Origin: Maritimibacter sp. DP1N21-5
GTDB lineage: Bacteria > Pseudomonadota > Alphaproteobacteria > Rhodobacterales > Rhodobacteraceae
NCBI RefSeq assembly: GCF_019218295.1
Contig: NZ_JAHUZF010000004.1
Coordinates: forward strand, 186,001-250,000
DNA: 64,000 bases
Direction of reading: 5' to 3'
A model generated the notes under the pieces. The model saw nothing but the letters and a program-made list of their open reading frames with translations. It did no database searches and had not been told where the DNA came from. Below, piece after piece: positions 44,983 through 54,981 of the stretch (its first letter is position 1; every line of letters begins with the position of its first letter). A program made the position numbers and the translations under genes.

Positions 44983-44989
44983 GGCGCCC

Positions 44990-45889
44990 TTATGCCCCTT
45001 CTTCCTTGCGCGGGGAAAGGGGGCGCGGTGCCGCAGCCCGGCCCGAGCGGATCAATGTGTATAGCCCTGACCCGACAATGAGCGCGGCCCCCGCGAAGGT
45101 GAGCGCATCGACCCGTTCCCCGAACGCGAGATAGGCGACGACGAGCGCGACGAGCAGCCGGGAATAGCGAAAGGGCGCGACCACCGACACCTCGCCCGTG
45201 CGCATGGCGGTGGTGAGCGCGTTGTAGGCGAAGGTGCCGACGAGCCCCGCCCCGGCCACGGCGGCCCATCCGATGGCCGTGCCCGTCGGCGGGCGCGGAT
45301 CGAAGGCCCAGATGACGAGCCCCGCCAGCGTCACGACGATGAAACCAAGTGTTCCCAGCTGGCGGCCCGAGACATGCGGCGGTGCGGCACGGGTGGCCAG
45401 ATCGCGCCCTGCGAAGCCGAGCATGCCCAGAACCGGCAGGATCACCAGCGGGTCGAAGTGTCCGGGCGTCGGGCGCAGGATCAGGATGACCCCAAGGAAA
45501 CCCACCAGCATGGCGGTCCAGCGGCGCGGGCCGACCTTTTCGCCGAAAAGAACCGCGGCACCCAGCGTCACGACGAGGGGCGTGGCCTGCAGGATCACCG
45601 AAGTGAGCGAGAGCGAGACGAGGGCCAGGGAGAGGGTGAAGAACAGCCGCCCGACCAGCTCGATCCCCGATCGGATCAGAAGCCCGCGGGACAGGAACTC
45701 GCGCGGGAACACCCTTTCCCCGGCGATGAGCGACAGCGTCGCGCAAAGCGTGGCGGCGAGGATGCCGAAAACGGTGAACGCAAGGCCGCGGGGAATCGCC
45801 TCGAAGGCCGACTTGAGCAGCGCGTCCTCCGCCGCAAAGGCGCACATGGCCGCGACCATGAAGAGGGAGCCTTTGAGATTGGGTGTCAT
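44990..45889 (-). CDS. DMT-superfamily (EamA) transporter
   Basis: A 299-residue inner-membrane protein with ten predicted helices in two EamA repeats. The repeat boundaries RLFFTLSLALVSLSLTSVIL with EKVGPRRWTAMLVGFLGVIL and the second copy SVVAPFRYSRLLVALVVAYL are clear. It probably exports a metabolite. The ATG at 45889 begins MTPNLKGSLFMVAA; an upstream in-frame extension was rejected. Confidence 0.9.
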   Translation of the reverse strand: MTPNLKGSLFMVAAMCAFAAEDALLKSAFEAIPRGLAFTVFGILAATLCATLSLIAGERVFPREFLSRGLLIRSGIELVGRLFFTLSLALVSLSLTSVILQATPLVVTLGAAVLFGEKVGPRRWTAMLVGFLGVILILRPTPGHFDPLVILPVLGMLGFAGRDLATRAAPPHVSGRQLGTLGFIVVTLAGLVIWAFDPRPPTGTAIGWAAVAGAGLVGTFAYNALTTAMRTGEVSVVAPFRYSRLLVALVVAYLAFGERVDALTFAGAALIVGSGLYTLIRSGRAAAPRPLSPRKEEGA

Positions 45890-46154
45890 GGGTCCTCGCG
45901 CGGTGGTGCCGCACAGGAATGGCCCATGGTGGTCCTGGTCGCAAGCGCTGTCAGATTGTGCGCTCGCGCGCAAAGGGTTCGCCCGGCCCCGCCTTCGGCG
46001 TGGTCCGGGCGGTGGGTGCCTCTGTGCCTGTTGGGGAGTTTGCGCGGCGGGGAGAGCATGGAAGTGGTGGGAATGAGTGTTTGTGGAAAGATGAAAGGGC
46101 TTTGTCGATCAAGGCGCGAGAGTCATCATTTGTTAAGAGATTGTGATTCTTTTT
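45890..46154. other. Divergent intergenic region, DMT transporter / thermonuclease-like gene
   Basis: About 265 bases without a supportable gene. The right half (46060-46154) is AT-rich relative to the window, consistent with a promoter for the nuclease-like gene. No operator was recognised. Confidence 0.35.
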
Positions 46155-46814
46155 ATGGACCGGCCTTTGGAACTCGTCGTTTTTCTCCTCATTTCAGTGT
46201 TTGCTTATGTCTTCTTTGTCCCCGGCCGGCGCCGTCGGAAGCGTCCCAAAGGGCGCTACCGGCCCGTCGAGCGCCGTCGCCCGTCGTCTCCGCCGACGCA
46301 GACACAGACGACCAAGCTAGTCGTCCGTCGCCGCTATGAACGCACGACGGTCATTCGCAAGACACTCCCCGCCGATCCCGAGCGTCCCACAGTGCCCGCC
46401 AGGATCGTGGGGCCCGCCTATGTCGTCGATGGAGACACCATCGTCATCAACAAGACCAGCATCCGGCTCTTCGGCATCGACGCACCTGAGATGGACCACC
46501 CCTACGGGATCAAGGCCAAGTGGGCGATGGTGCATCTGTGCAAGGGACAGGTGGTCACCGCGGTTCCGGTTCTGGGCGCGTTTTCCTACGAACGTTGCGT
46601 GGCGCGGTGTTACCTGCCGGATGGACGCGACCTGTCCGCGGAACTGGTGAAACAGGGGCTCGCGATCGACTGGCCGAAGTTTTCGGGCGGAGAATACCGG
46701 CATCTCGAGGTCGAGGGGGTGCGCAAGAAACTCTGGCGGGCGCATAACCGGCAGGTGGGCGGGCCGATCCCGCCCCTGCGGCCCCGCGAAGGGGCGGTGG
46801 TGAAGAAGCTCTAG
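46155..46814 (+). CDS. Membrane-anchored thermonuclease (SNase)-like protein
   Basis: A ~219-residue protein with an N-terminal membrane segment (~6-23, [16 protein letters not shown]), a basic linker ([12 protein letters not shown]) and an SNase-type OB-fold nuclease domain (~85-200). Catalytic residues are seen in VVDGDTIVI and [11 protein letters not shown] (Asp, Arg, Asp, Glu), with [16 protein letters not shown] supplying a second Arg. GTG at 46143, preceded by AAGAGA, is an alternative start. Its stop shares CTAG with rnc. Confidence 0.85.
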   Translation: MDRPLELVVFLLISVFAYVFFVPGRRRRKRPKGRYRPVERRRPSSPPTQTQTTKLVVRRRYERTTVIRKTLPADPERPTVPARIVGPAYVVDGDTIVINKTSIRLFGIDAPEMDHPYGIKAKWAMVHLCKGQVVTAVPVLGAFSYERCVARCYLPDGRDLSAELVKQGLAIDWPKFSGGEYRHLEVEGVRKKLWRAHNRQVGGPIPPLRPREGAVVKKL

Positions 46815-47491
46815 CCGCCCAGTTTCGACAGCAGGGTCTTCGCGGCGTCCTGTTCGGCCCCCCGTTTGGACTTGGCGGTGGCCGATGCCGACCGGCCGTT
46901 CTGCAGCGTCACCTCGATGGTGAACTCGGGCGCGTGGTCCGGTCCGGAGCGCGCCGTTTCGGTATAGCTGGGCGGCGGCATCTTGCGGGCCTGCGCCCAT
47001 TCCTGAAGCGCGGTCTTCGGATCGCGGGCGTCTTCCTCGACCGTCTGGATACGCTCGCCCCAAAGGGTAAGGATCACCGCCTGCGCCGCCATGAGACCCC
47101 CGTCGAGAAAGACCGCGGCGATCACCGCTTCCATCGCGTCGCCCAGGAGCGCCTCCTTGCGACGGCCCCCGGACATCTGTTCGGAGCGACCGAGTTTCAG
47201 GACGGCGCCCAGATCCACCTGTCGGGCCACGTCGGCGCAGGTTTCCTTGCGCACCAGCGCGTTGAAGCGGGGGGCCAGGAGGCCCTCGCTGGCGCCCTTG
47301 TCGGCAGCCAGCAGCGCCTCGGCCATGACGAGGCCCAGCACTCGGTCGCCCAGAAACTCGAGCCGCTGATTGTCGGGGCGGGTCTGCGAGGACATCGAGC
47401 CATGGGTCAACGCGCGGATCAGAAGCTCGGGCCGGTCGAAATCGTGCCCGAGGCGTTTCGAGAAAGCCTGAAGGTCTGCCGAAAGTTTCAT
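46811..47491 (-). CDS. rnc: Ribonuclease III
   Basis: A 226-residue endonuclease that cuts double-stranded RNA, including rRNA precursors. The RNase III signature [20 protein letters not shown] holds catalytic acidic residues; [16 protein letters not shown] adds the late ones. The C-terminal double-stranded RNA-binding domain ends [14 protein letters not shown]. It follows lepB in the minus-strand operon. era is not next, unlike the common order. Confidence 0.96.
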   Translation of the reverse strand: MKLSADLQAFSKRLGHDFDRPELLIRALTHGSMSSQTRPDNQRLEFLGDRVLGLVMAEALLAADKGASEGLLAPRFNALVRKETCADVARQVDLGAVLKLGRSEQMSGGRRKEALLGDAMEAVIAAVFLDGGLMAAQAVILTLWGERIQTVEEDARDPKTALQEWAQARKMPPPSYTETARSGPDHAPEFTIEVTLQNGRSASATAKSKRGAEQDAAKTLLSKLGG

Positions 47492-47558
47492 GCGCGTTGT
47501 TCCCTTAGCCGTCTCGACCGGAAGGAAGGCGCGGGGCGACGGCGCGCCCCGCCCAGCC

Positions 47559-48335
47559 TCAGTCGACCTTCTTGAAGAAGCGGTCGCCGCGCCAGTCCCA
47601 GAAGAAGAGGAGCCGCTTGCCGGCGGAGGAGAAGATCACCCGGTCGACGCGGCCAAGAAGGTATTCCTCGGAGACGAAGCCAACGCCGTTCGCGCGCTGG
47701 CTGACGCGGCTGTCGGTCGAGTTGTCGCGGTTGTCGCCCATGAAGAAATAATGGCCTTCCGGGACGGTGAAGACATTGGTGTTGTCCAGCCGCCCGTTGC
47801 CCGCGTTCAGGATCGAATGGCTCACCCCATTGGGGAGCGTCTCGACGAATTTCTCCTTCACGCAGGTGCCGCCCTGTCCGACCGCGCCGTTGATGCAGAT
47901 CGGGAGCGTGCCGAAGCGGCCCTGGCTTTGGTAGATTTCCTCATAGGTGCCGTCGGGGACCTGTGTCGCCTCTTCCCCGTTGATGGAGAGGACGCCGTCG
48001 GTCACCTGGATCTTGTCACCCGGCTTGCCGATGAGGCGCTTGACGTAATCGGTGCCGAGTGTCGGGTGGCGGAAGACGACGACGTCGCCGACCTCCGGTT
48101 CGGAGCCGAGAATCCGGCCCGAGATCGGGCACATGGCGAAGGGACAGGAATACTGGGAATAGCCATAGGCCATCTTGTTGACGAAGAGGAAATCGCCGAT
48201 GAGCAGCGTGTCCTTCATCGAACCGGTGGGAATCCAGAAGGGCTGGAAGAACAGCGTGCGGAAGACGCCTGCGATGATGAGTGCCCAGAAGACGGTTTTG
48301 ACCGTCTCCATGATGCCTTCTTTTTTCTCGGCCAT
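47559..48335 (-). CDS. lepB: Signal peptidase I
   Basis: A 258-residue membrane serine protease that removes signal peptides from Sec and Tat substrates. One N-terminal helix, then [19 protein letters not shown] with the catalytic Ser, [13 protein letters not shown] with the catalytic Lys, and [15 protein letters not shown]. In the conserved acpS-lepB-rnc order. Confidence 0.96.
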   Translation of the reverse strand: MAEKKEGIMETVKTVFWALIIAGVFRTLFFQPFWIPTGSMKDTLLIGDFLFVNKMAYGYSQYSCPFAMCPISGRILGSEPEVGDVVVFRHPTLGTDYVKRLIGKPGDKIQVTDGVLSINGEEATQVPDGTYEEIYQSQGRFGTLPICINGAVGQGGTCVKEKFVETLPNGVSHSILNAGNGRLDNTNVFTVPEGHYFFMGDNRDNSTDSRVSQRANGVGFVSEEYLLGRVDRVIFSSAGKRLLFFWDWRGDRFFKKVD

Positions 48336-48406
48336 GTCTGCCCCGTTTGCTCCTGCTCGTTTGCCTTCGCGGTATGAAACCGGGGCAGGGCCAAGTCAAG
48401 TTACGG

Positions 48407-48808
48407 CTAGGCGATGGGGCGGGCCTCGATCAGCACGAAAGCCTGCGCCCAGGGGTGATCGTCGGTCAGGGTGACGTGGACGATGGCCTCGTGACCGGGC
48501 GGGGTCATGGAAGCCAGCCGTTCAGCGGCCCAGCCAGTCAGGTGCATGACGGGCTGGCCCGTGCGCAGGTTCGAGACCGCCATGTCCTTCCAGGATATCC
48601 CCATGCGTAGCCCGGTGCCGAGCGCCTTGGAACAGGCCTCTTTCGCGGCCCAGCGTTTGGCATAGGTGCCCGGCGTATCGGCACGGCGTTCGGCCTTGGC
48701 CTGCTCGATCTCGGTGAAGACACGGTTGCGGAAGCGGTCACCATGCCGTTCCAGCACGCCCGCGATCCGGTCGATATTGGCAAGATCGGTGCCGATGCCG
48801 AGGATCAT
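48407..48808 (-). CDS. acpS: Holo-[acyl-carrier-protein] synthase
   Basis: A 133-residue enzyme that transfers 4'-phosphopantetheine from CoA to acyl carrier protein. [15 protein letters not shown] holds the Mg-binding Asp, and [17 protein letters not shown] holds the Glu/Lys motif. Length and order (before lepB) are standard. Confidence 0.95.
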   Translation of the reverse strand: MILGIGTDLANIDRIAGVLERHGDRFRNRVFTEIEQAKAERRADTPGTYAKRWAAKEACSKALGTGLRMGISWKDMAVSNLRTGQPVMHLTGWAAERLASMTPPGHEAIVHVTLTDDHPWAQAFVLIEARPIA

Positions 48809-48821
48809 GGCGCCCGCCGGG

Positions 48822-49214
48822 TCAGGCCGACTGCGGCGCGAGACGCAGGCCCAGCCGGTTGAAGCCGAACTGGATCACGATGAGCCCCACGGCCATGAGA
48901 GCGATCTGCGACGGCTCTCCGGCCATGGACATGAGCCGGCCCTGCATCGCGGCATTGACGAGGCCGGCGACAAGCAGGTTCACCCCCAATGCGACCGCTG
49001 TCATCCGGGCCGCGCCGAACAGGGCGGTCTGGCCGGTGGGTCGACCGCCCTTTGTTCGGGCATAGGCGTTGCCTTCCACGACCGAGGCGAGCAGCGGCGG
49101 CAGGGCGGCGGCGAAGCCGAGCGCGCTGGGCAGGCCGAGCATCGGGGGCGCGAGCGCGAGGATCACGGTCAGAAGGGCATAGATGCCGGCATAACGCGCG
49201 AAGTTGATCTGCAT
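48822..49214 (-). CDS. ABZJ_00895-like four-helix membrane protein
   Basis: A 130-residue membrane protein with four hydrophobic segments, starting [20 protein letters not shown] and with [15 protein letters not shown] in the central loop, a pattern I associate with the ABZJ_00895 family. AAAGGGCGAGAC precedes the ATG. Function unknown. It lies between the secreted paralogues and acpS. Confidence 0.7.
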   Translation of the reverse strand: MQINFARYAGIYALLTVILALAPPMLGLPSALGFAAALPPLLASVVEGNAYARTKGGRPTGQTALFGAARMTAVALGVNLLVAGLVNAAMQGRLMSMAGEPSQIALMAVGLIVIQFGFNRLGLRLAPQSA

Positions 49215-49311
49215 GTCTCGCCCTTTCCCTCTGTCGGCGAGACCCTAATCGGGGGGCGCGGGCTTGGCAATGCGGGGGAGGGGGAGACCTTCACCGCCGA
49301 CGCGCGGTGGG

Positions 49312-49761
49312 TCACTCGGTGCGAAGGTCGAGCCGAGGCGTGATCGCGCCGGTTGCCTGATTGAGCGAGAACCTGAGGAGCGCGGCGGTGGTGCCTTCGC
49401 CTGTCGCCACGCGGGCGGGGATCGTGAACATGAGCCCGACCGCAGGATCATAGGCCGCTTCGAGCGCCGGGAAATCGAGCGCGGCGAAACCGAGGGTCTC
49501 TTCCCATGTGATCACCTTGCACTGGCGAAAACCCAGTTCGTCATGGGGTGGCGACAGCACGAGCAGGTGAAAGCCGCCCATCGCGGGCTCGATGGTGTCG
49601 AGCTTGGCGATCCGCACAGCGCCGTTCGAGAAGAGCGCGGCATTCTCGCTCCAGGGCTCGGCGATGTTGTCGGCCCGCGCCTGCCAGTCACAGTCGACCA
49701 CGTCCTGAGCGGAGGCGGCGAGCGGAAAAAGGGCGAGGAGGGTGGCGAAGATGGGGCGCAT
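49312..49761 (-). CDS. Secreted small protein, paralogue A
   Basis: A 149-residue protein with a signal peptide ending near ASAQDVV. The mature part has DCDWQA, NIAEPWSENAALF, LLVLSPPHDELGFRQCKVI and LLRFSLNQATGAI. It is clearly related to the gene immediately upstream (49796-50248). Two Cys (DC and QCKVI) probably form a disulphide in the periplasm. I do not recognise the family. The start at 49761 has GGAGTCCCC upstream. Confidence 0.72.
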   Translation of the reverse strand: MRPIFATLLALFPLAASAQDVVDCDWQARADNIAEPWSENAALFSNGAVRIAKLDTIEPAMGGFHLLVLSPPHDELGFRQCKVITWEETLGFAALDFPALEAAYDPAVGLMFTIPARVATGEGTTAALLRFSLNQATGAITPRLDLRTE

Positions 49762-49795
49762 GGGGACTCCGGGGCGGTTGCCGGGGGAGATTGGC

Positions 49796-50248
49796 CTATT
49801 CGCCCGGCAAATCCAAGTTCGTCGCGATTTCGCCGCTGCCCGCGTTGAGCGAGAAGGACAGCGTCGCCGGGCCGGTCGTCTCATCCGCCGCGCGCCAGAT
49901 CGTGACCGGCAGAGAAAAGAGCAGCCCGGTGTCCGGATCGAAGGCCGCGTCATGGGCGGCCAGGTCCATGTTCGCATAACCCCAGTCCTCGGCGCCCGAG
50001 ATGACCTTGCACTGGCGCGTGCCGTCATCGTTGTAAGGCGGCGACAGGATCAGGAGCCGGAACGGAACCGGCGCGGGGTCTCGAGTGTCGAGCAGCACCA
50101 CGCGGATGTCGCCCTCGGGAAAGGCGCGGGTGGCACTGTCCCAAGGTTCGGCGATCAGGCGCAGGTCGACCTCTTGCGCGCAGTCGGTGACGGTCTGGGC
50201 GAGGGCGGGCGCGGTCAGGAGGGCGAGGGCGGCGGCCAGGCGGATCAT
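49796..50248 (-). CDS. Secreted small protein, paralogue B
   Basis: A 150-residue protein with signal peptide [18 protein letters not shown]. It shares DC, IAEPW, LLxLSPP, RQCKVI, a DP-GL-F-P stretch and LSFSLN-GxI with paralogue A in the same order, so the pair arose by tandem duplication. Its ATG overlaps the LysE stop as ATGA. Function unknown. Confidence 0.72.
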   Translation of the reverse strand: MIRLAAALALLTAPALAQTVTDCAQEVDLRLIAEPWDSATRAFPEGDIRVVLLDTRDPAPVPFRLLILSPPYNDDGTRQCKVISGAEDWGYANMDLAAHDAAFDPDTGLLFSLPVTIWRAADETTGPATLSFSLNAGSGEIATNLDLPGE

Positions 50249-50871
50249 GTGGCCCTCACGAGCAGGACCGAGACGGCGGCGAAGCCGAAGAGACCGGCAA
50301 AGGCGCCCTCGAACCAGCGGCGCGCCGAGAGGTAAAGCCCCGCGATCCGGGGCGACGAGAAAATGAACGCATAGGTGAAGACGACGAGGCTTGAGACCGT
50401 CATGCAGCCAAAGCCGACCTCGATGATATCTGTCACGGGAGCGGTGGGCGACAGGACCACGGCATAGAGCGAGCCCCAGAAGAACACTGCTTTGGGATTG
50501 GTGAGGTGGACGAGCGCGCCCTTGCGCCAGCCGCGCGCGAAGCGGATCGGCTCGGTCGCTGGCTGGAGCGCCTTCGCCCCGGGGCGAAGCGCGTTGCGGG
50601 CGGACTTGACCGCGAGGAACAGGAGATAGGCCGCGCCCGCATAGCGCAGGATCTCGATCGACCAAGCGTTGGCCATCATGACGGCGCCGAGGCCCAGGCC
50701 CGCCGAGATCGCCCAGAACGCCGAGCCGCACATGATGCCGAGCGCCACGCCAAGGGCCGCCCGGCGGCCGGCACCTAGGGCCGTCGAGATGAGCGTCAGG
50801 ATCGCGGGGCCGGGCGAGGCCACGCCCACCGCCCAGACGACGAGGATGGGGGCAAGTTCGGTCAGCGTCAC
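50245..50871 (-). CDS. LysE-family amino acid exporter
   Basis: A 208-residue membrane protein with about six helices, similar to RhtB/LysE. The N-terminal [20 protein letters not shown] with SPGPA, and [22 protein letters not shown] are diagnostic. It exports amino acids or related compounds. The start is GTG, overlapping the pdxJ stop as GTGA. Confidence 0.91.
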   Translation of the reverse strand: MTLTELAPILVVWAVGVASPGPAILTLISTALGAGRRAALGVALGIMCGSAFWAISAGLGLGAVMMANAWSIEILRYAGAAYLLFLAVKSARNALRPGAKALQPATEPIRFARGWRKGALVHLTNPKAVFFWGSLYAVVLSPTAPVTDIIEVGFGCMTVSSLVVFTYAFIFSSPRIAGLYLSARRWFEGAFAGLFGFAAVSVLLVRAT

Positions 50872-51635
50872 CGGCGCGCTCCGTCTTGAGCCTCGGCCCG
50901 CGCCTCGTCCATCAGGCGGCGCATTTCGCGGATGCTTTCCGGAAGTCCCCGGAAGATCGCCTCGCCGATCAGAAAATGCCCGATGTTCAGCTCCATGACC
51001 TCGGGAAAGGCCGCGACCGGTTTGACGGTGTCATAGGTCAGCCCGTGGCCCGCGTGAACCTCTAGCCCCATCGAATGGGCGAAGGCCGCCATGTCGCGCA
51101 GACGCTCCAGCTCGGCATCCCGCGCGGCGAAATCACCCGCGGCGTGGTGGTCACAATAGGCGCCGGTGTGAAGTTCGACCACGGCGGCTCCGATCCGCGC
51201 GGCGGCCTCGATCTGGGCGCGATCGGCGGCGATGAAGATCGACACGCGGCAACCCGCGTCCCGCAAGGGCGCGATGAAATGGGCGAGGCGGTTTTCCTGC
51301 TTGGCCACCTCCAGACCGCCTTCGGTCGTCACCTCCTGCCGCTTCTCGGGCACGATGCAGACGGCGTGGGGCTTGTGACGGAGCGCGATGGCCTGCATCT
51401 CGTCCGTGGCGGCCATTTCAAAGTTCAGGGGCAGCGACAGTTCCGCCATCAGCCGGTCGATGTCTACGTCCGAGATATGGCGCCGGTCTTCGCGCAGATG
51501 CGCGGTGATACCGTCGGCCCCGGCCTCTTCCGCCAGTTTCGCCGCCCGCACCGGGTCGGGATAGGCAGAGCCGCGCGCGTTGCGCACGGTGGCCACGTGG
51601 TCGATGTTCACGCCCAGTCGAAGTTTCCCGGTCAT
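50868..51635 (-). CDS. pdxJ: Pyridoxine 5'-phosphate synthase
   Basis: A 255-residue TIM-barrel enzyme that condenses 1-deoxy-D-xylulose 5-phosphate with 3-amino-2-oxopropyl phosphate to pyridoxine 5'-phosphate. [43 protein letters not shown] and [14 protein letters not shown] are all family motifs. Coupled by ATGA to the DUF2062 gene. Confidence 0.96.
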   Translation of the reverse strand: MTGKLRLGVNIDHVATVRNARGSAYPDPVRAAKLAEEAGADGITAHLREDRRHISDVDIDRLMAELSLPLNFEMAATDEMQAIALRHKPHAVCIVPEKRQEVTTEGGLEVAKQENRLAHFIAPLRDAGCRVSIFIAADRAQIEAAARIGAAVVELHTGAYCDHHAAGDFAARDAELERLRDMAAFAHSMGLEVHAGHGLTYDTVKPVAAFPEVMELNIGHFLIGEAIFRGLPESIREMRRLMDEARAEAQDGARR

Positions 51636-52282
51636 TCCGCTTTGTCCCCCCGTGCCTGTTGCGCGGCGCGTTCCGCCATGCGCTTGTCGTATTTCTTGCG
51701 GATGCGTTTCACCCTTTGCTTCTGGTAGGTCGTCAGGACCGGTTTTGACAGCCCGAAAGCGACCATTGCGGTTGCGATGCCGGGGAGGATCCCACCCACC
51801 AGGTAAGGCAGGAAGACCCGATCGAAGAACAGGGCGAGCCCCGACCACTCTGCGGTGTGATGGGTGAAGATCGACATGAAGTTGTGCCAGATGTCATAGC
51901 TCGCGCGCGCGAAGGCGTCGAAGACATAGGCCAGCCTTATGTCCTGCATCGGCAGGCCCAGGAACCGGTTGCCGATGCGCAGCGACATCGAGGCGATCAA
52001 CGGGAAGGTGATCGGGTTGCCGACGAACGTGGCGAGGATCGCGGCGAGGTAGTTGCCGCGCACCACCCACGAAATCAGCGCCGCCAGAACGAAGTGCAAC
52101 CCGAAGAGCGGGGTCCAGCACACGAAGACCCCCGCCGCCACGCCCCGCGCGATGCGGTCGGCGGGATCGGGAAGCCGGCGCAGGCGGTGCAGCACATAGC
52201 GCGTCGCGCGCAGCCATCCGCCGCGCGGATAAACCAGATCGCCAAGCGACTGAAGGTAGGAGCGCGGTTTGCGTTTGAACAA
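51632..52282 (-). CDS. DUF2062 domain membrane protein
   Basis: A 216-residue inner-membrane protein, normally located between rel/spo and pdxJ in this group. The DUF2062 core is [34 protein letters not shown] and [14 protein letters not shown]. The start is TTG at 52282, preceded by a strong AAGGAGGG at seven bases; no ATG nearby gives the same N-terminus MFKRKPRSY. Function unknown, perhaps envelope related. Confidence 0.9.
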   Translation of the reverse strand: MFKRKPRSYLQSLGDLVYPRGGWLRATRYVLHRLRRLPDPADRIARGVAAGVFVCWTPLFGLHFVLAALISWVVRGNYLAAILATFVGNPITFPLIASMSLRIGNRFLGLPMQDIRLAYVFDAFARASYDIWHNFMSIFTHHTAEWSGLALFFDRVFLPYLVGGILPGIATAMVAFGLSKPVLTTYQKQRVKRIRKKYDKRMAERAAQQARGDKAE

Positions 52283-52297
52283 GCTCGCCCTCCTTTC

Positions 52298-54421
52298 CTA
52301 GGGTGCGCGGCTCAGGTCCCTGTGCCGTCGGATTTCCGCAACGTCGGTTTCGGCTTCGAGAACCAGCATGACCGCATGAAGATGCTCGATGTCGCGCAGG
52401 TCCACATCGACGCGGATCCGGAAGAAATCCGGTTTCCGGTCGATGAAGTGCAGGTCCGAGATATTGGCCTTCTGCTCGCCGATCAATGTGCAGATTCGTC
52501 CAAGGACCCCTGCATCGTTGGAAATCGTCAACTCGAGCGTCACCGTATGGACGGCGGCATGTTTGCCGGAGTGCCAGTGCACGTCCACCCAGCGGCTCGA
52601 ATCCTCCGCCAGCTCTTCGAGCGCATGGCAATCGATGGAATGCACGACCACCCCGCGCCCGCGATAGGTGATGCCGACGATGCGCTCGCCCGGGACCGGC
52701 TGGCAACAGGCCGCGATGGTGAAGCTCTGGTCAGGTTCGAGGCCGATGACCGCGCGGTCCTGGGTGATCGTGGTGCCCGGGTCAATCGCGTCGGGATAGA
52801 GGATCGCCACCACGTCGCGGGCGGCAAGATCGGCCGACCCGAGCCGAGCCAGAAGATCGTCGGGCCCGCCGAGCGAAAGCTGTTTCGCTGCGGTTTCGAG
52901 CGCCTTGTCGGTGGCCTTGCGCCCGACGTGGTCGAAGGCGACCCGCGCCAGTTCGCGACCGAGCTTGATGAACCGCTCCCGGTCCTCTTCCCGCAGACGC
53001 CGCCGGATCGCGCTCTTGGCGCGGCCGGTGACGACGATGTCGAGCCACGTGGCCTGCGGGCTTTGCCCTTCGGCGGTAATGATCTCCACCGACTGGCCGT
53101 TCTTGATCCGGGTCCAGAGCGGCACGCGGATGTTGTCCACGCGCGCGCCCACGCAGCTGTCGCCGATCCGGGTGTGAATGGCATAGGCGAAATCGAGCGG
53201 CGTGGCGCCACGCGGCAATTGCACCACTTCGCCCTTGGGCGTGAAGCAGAACACCTGGTCGGTATACATCTCGAGCTTCACGTTCTCGAGAAACTCGTCG
53301 TGATCCTCGGCGTTCTCGAAGCGCTCGGTCAGCGTCGCGATCCATTTCGCGGGATCGACGGCGAAGGGGTTCTCGCTCTTTACCCCGTCCTTGTAGGACC
53401 AATGCGCGGCAACGCCCGCTTCGGCGACCTCGTGCATCTGGCGGGTGCGGATCTGGATTTCCACGCGCTTGCCGTCGCGGCCCGACACAGTGGTGTGGAT
53501 CGAGCGGTAACCGTTCGACTTGGGCTGGCTGATGTAGTCCTTGAACCGCCCCGGCACGGCGCGCCAGCGCTGGTGGACGGCGCCCAGAACGCGGTAGCAA
53601 TCGGCCTCGCTCTCGGTGATCACGCGGAAACCATAGGTGTCGGACAGACGCGAGAAGCTCTGGTCCTTCTCCTGCATCTTGCGCCAGATCGAATAGGGTT
53701 TCTTGGCGCGACCGAAGACCTGCGCCTCGATCTGGGCGCGGTCGAGTTCCTTGCGGATGTCGGTCGTGATCTTGTTGATGACGTCGCCCGATTCCTTTTG
53801 CAGCCGGATGAAGCGCCGGATGATCGACGAGCGCGCATCGGGATTGAGGACGTGGAAGGCGAGGTCTTCGAGTTCCTCGCGCATCCACTGCATCCCCATC
53901 CGGCCTGCGAGCGGCGCGAAGATGTCCATCGTCTCGCGGCTCTTCTGTGCCTGTTTCTCGGGTCGCATGGCGCGAATCGTGCGCATGTTGTGCAAACGGT
54001 CGGCGAGCTTCACGAGGATCACGCGCAGATCCTTCGACATCGCCATGAAGAGCTTGCGGAAGTTCTCCGCCTGCTTCGTCTCGGTCGAGGAAAGCTGCAG
54101 GTTTGTAAGCTTGGTCACCCCGTCGACAAGCTCGGCCACGTCTGGCCCGAACTTGTTGGCGATCTCGGTATAGGTGGAGCCGGTGTCCTCGATCGTGTCG
54201 TGCAGAAGCGCGGTGATGATCGTGGCGTCGTCGAGCCGCATCTCGGCCAGGATATGGGCGACGGCGACGGGATGCGTGAAATAGGGCTCGCCCGACTGGC
54301 GCGTCTGCCCTTCATGCATGCGCCGCCCGTAATCGAAGGCCGCGCGGATCAGGTCCGAGTTGGACTTGGGGTTGTAGGCGCGGACCTGCGCGACGAGCTC
54401 TTCAGGATCAAGTGCCGGCAT
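52298..54421 (-). CDS. Bifunctional (p)ppGpp synthetase/hydrolase (RelA/SpoT homologue)
   Basis: A 707-residue stringent-response enzyme. Order of domains: HD hydrolase with FTHPVAVAHIL (His ~50) and ALLHDTIEDT (His-Asp ~74-75), synthetase with YGFRVITES and FKDYISQPKSNGYRSIHTT, TGS with LPRGATPLDFAYAIHT, helical region, and C-terminal ACT (RIRVDVDLRDIEHLHAVM). Both catalytic halves look intact, as expected for the single Rsh of alphaproteobacteria. Downstream of rpoZ, whose omega subunit is the ppGpp partner of RNA polymerase. Confidence 0.95.
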   Translation of the reverse strand: MPALDPEELVAQVRAYNPKSNSDLIRAAFDYGRRMHEGQTRQSGEPYFTHPVAVAHILAEMRLDDATIITALLHDTIEDTGSTYTEIANKFGPDVAELVDGVTKLTNLQLSSTETKQAENFRKLFMAMSKDLRVILVKLADRLHNMRTIRAMRPEKQAQKSRETMDIFAPLAGRMGMQWMREELEDLAFHVLNPDARSSIIRRFIRLQKESGDVINKITTDIRKELDRAQIEAQVFGRAKKPYSIWRKMQEKDQSFSRLSDTYGFRVITESEADCYRVLGAVHQRWRAVPGRFKDYISQPKSNGYRSIHTTVSGRDGKRVEIQIRTRQMHEVAEAGVAAHWSYKDGVKSENPFAVDPAKWIATLTERFENAEDHDEFLENVKLEMYTDQVFCFTPKGEVVQLPRGATPLDFAYAIHTRIGDSCVGARVDNIRVPLWTRIKNGQSVEIITAEGQSPQATWLDIVVTGRAKSAIRRRLREEDRERFIKLGRELARVAFDHVGRKATDKALETAAKQLSLGGPDDLLARLGSADLAARDVVAILYPDAIDPGTTITQDRAVIGLEPDQSFTIAACCQPVPGERIVGITYRGRGVVVHSIDCHALEELAEDSSRWVDVHWHSGKHAAVHTVTLELTISNDAGVLGRICTLIGEQKANISDLHFIDRKPDFFRIRVDVDLRDIEHLHAVMLVLEAETDVAEIRRHRDLSRAP

Positions 54422-54455
54422 TCAGGTCCGCCAAATTCTCAAGCGGGGGGTCGGA

Positions 54456-54812
54456 TTACCGCTGCCCCTGTGCCTCCATGAGAGCACGAAGGAGTTTCTC
54501 GTCCGTCATGTCGTCGTCGTCGGGCTTGTCGGCCGATTCCTGACCCATGAGCAGGGCCATCTGGTCGTCTTCCGGCTCGTCGACTTCGATCTGGGTCTGG
54601 TTCGACTCGATCATGCGTTCGGTCAGGTCGTCGGCAGTTTGCGTTTCGTCCGCAATCTCGCGCAGCGCCACAACGGGGTTCTTGTCGTTGTCGCGGTCGA
54701 CCGTGATCGAGGCACCCGACGAAATCTCGCGCGCACGATGGGCGGCAAGCATCACCAGATCGAACCGGTTCGGAACCTTGTCAACGCAGTCTTCAACCGT
54801 CACGCGGGCCAT
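54456..54812 (-). CDS. rpoZ: DNA-directed RNA polymerase omega subunit
   Basis: A 118-residue subunit that aids RNA polymerase assembly and ppGpp response. [31 protein letters not shown] and [11 protein letters not shown] are diagnostic; the C-terminal ~50 residues are acidic. The ATG at 54812 follows GGAGTGCCC; a 12-base upstream in-frame start was rejected. Followed by rel/spo after 34 bases. Confidence 0.95.
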   Translation of the reverse strand: MARVTVEDCVDKVPNRFDLVMLAAHRAREISSGASITVDRDNDKNPVVALREIADETQTADDLTERMIESNQTQIEVDEPEDDQMALLMGQESADKPDDDDMTDEKLLRALMEAQGQR

Positions 54813-54981
54813 TGGGCACTCCAAAGCTGTTGGTGTGAAAGCGCTGTCTAGGGCCGTTCAACAGGAAACACAAGGGAAAACGAGGGCAGAATGCGCGCGA
54901 GCCGGGACCGAAAAGGTGGTGAAACACCCGTCCCGCCCGCTCCGCCGCTCTCGTACGTGAGTGGAATCGGCGGATGTCGGC

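Noticed and set aside
51857..54481. Open frame of 874 codons on the plus strand, antisense to rel/spo
   Set aside because: Long antisense frames are common in GC-rich genes. The minus strand encodes a complete RelA/SpoT protein with all domains, and the antisense product shows no recognisable motif.
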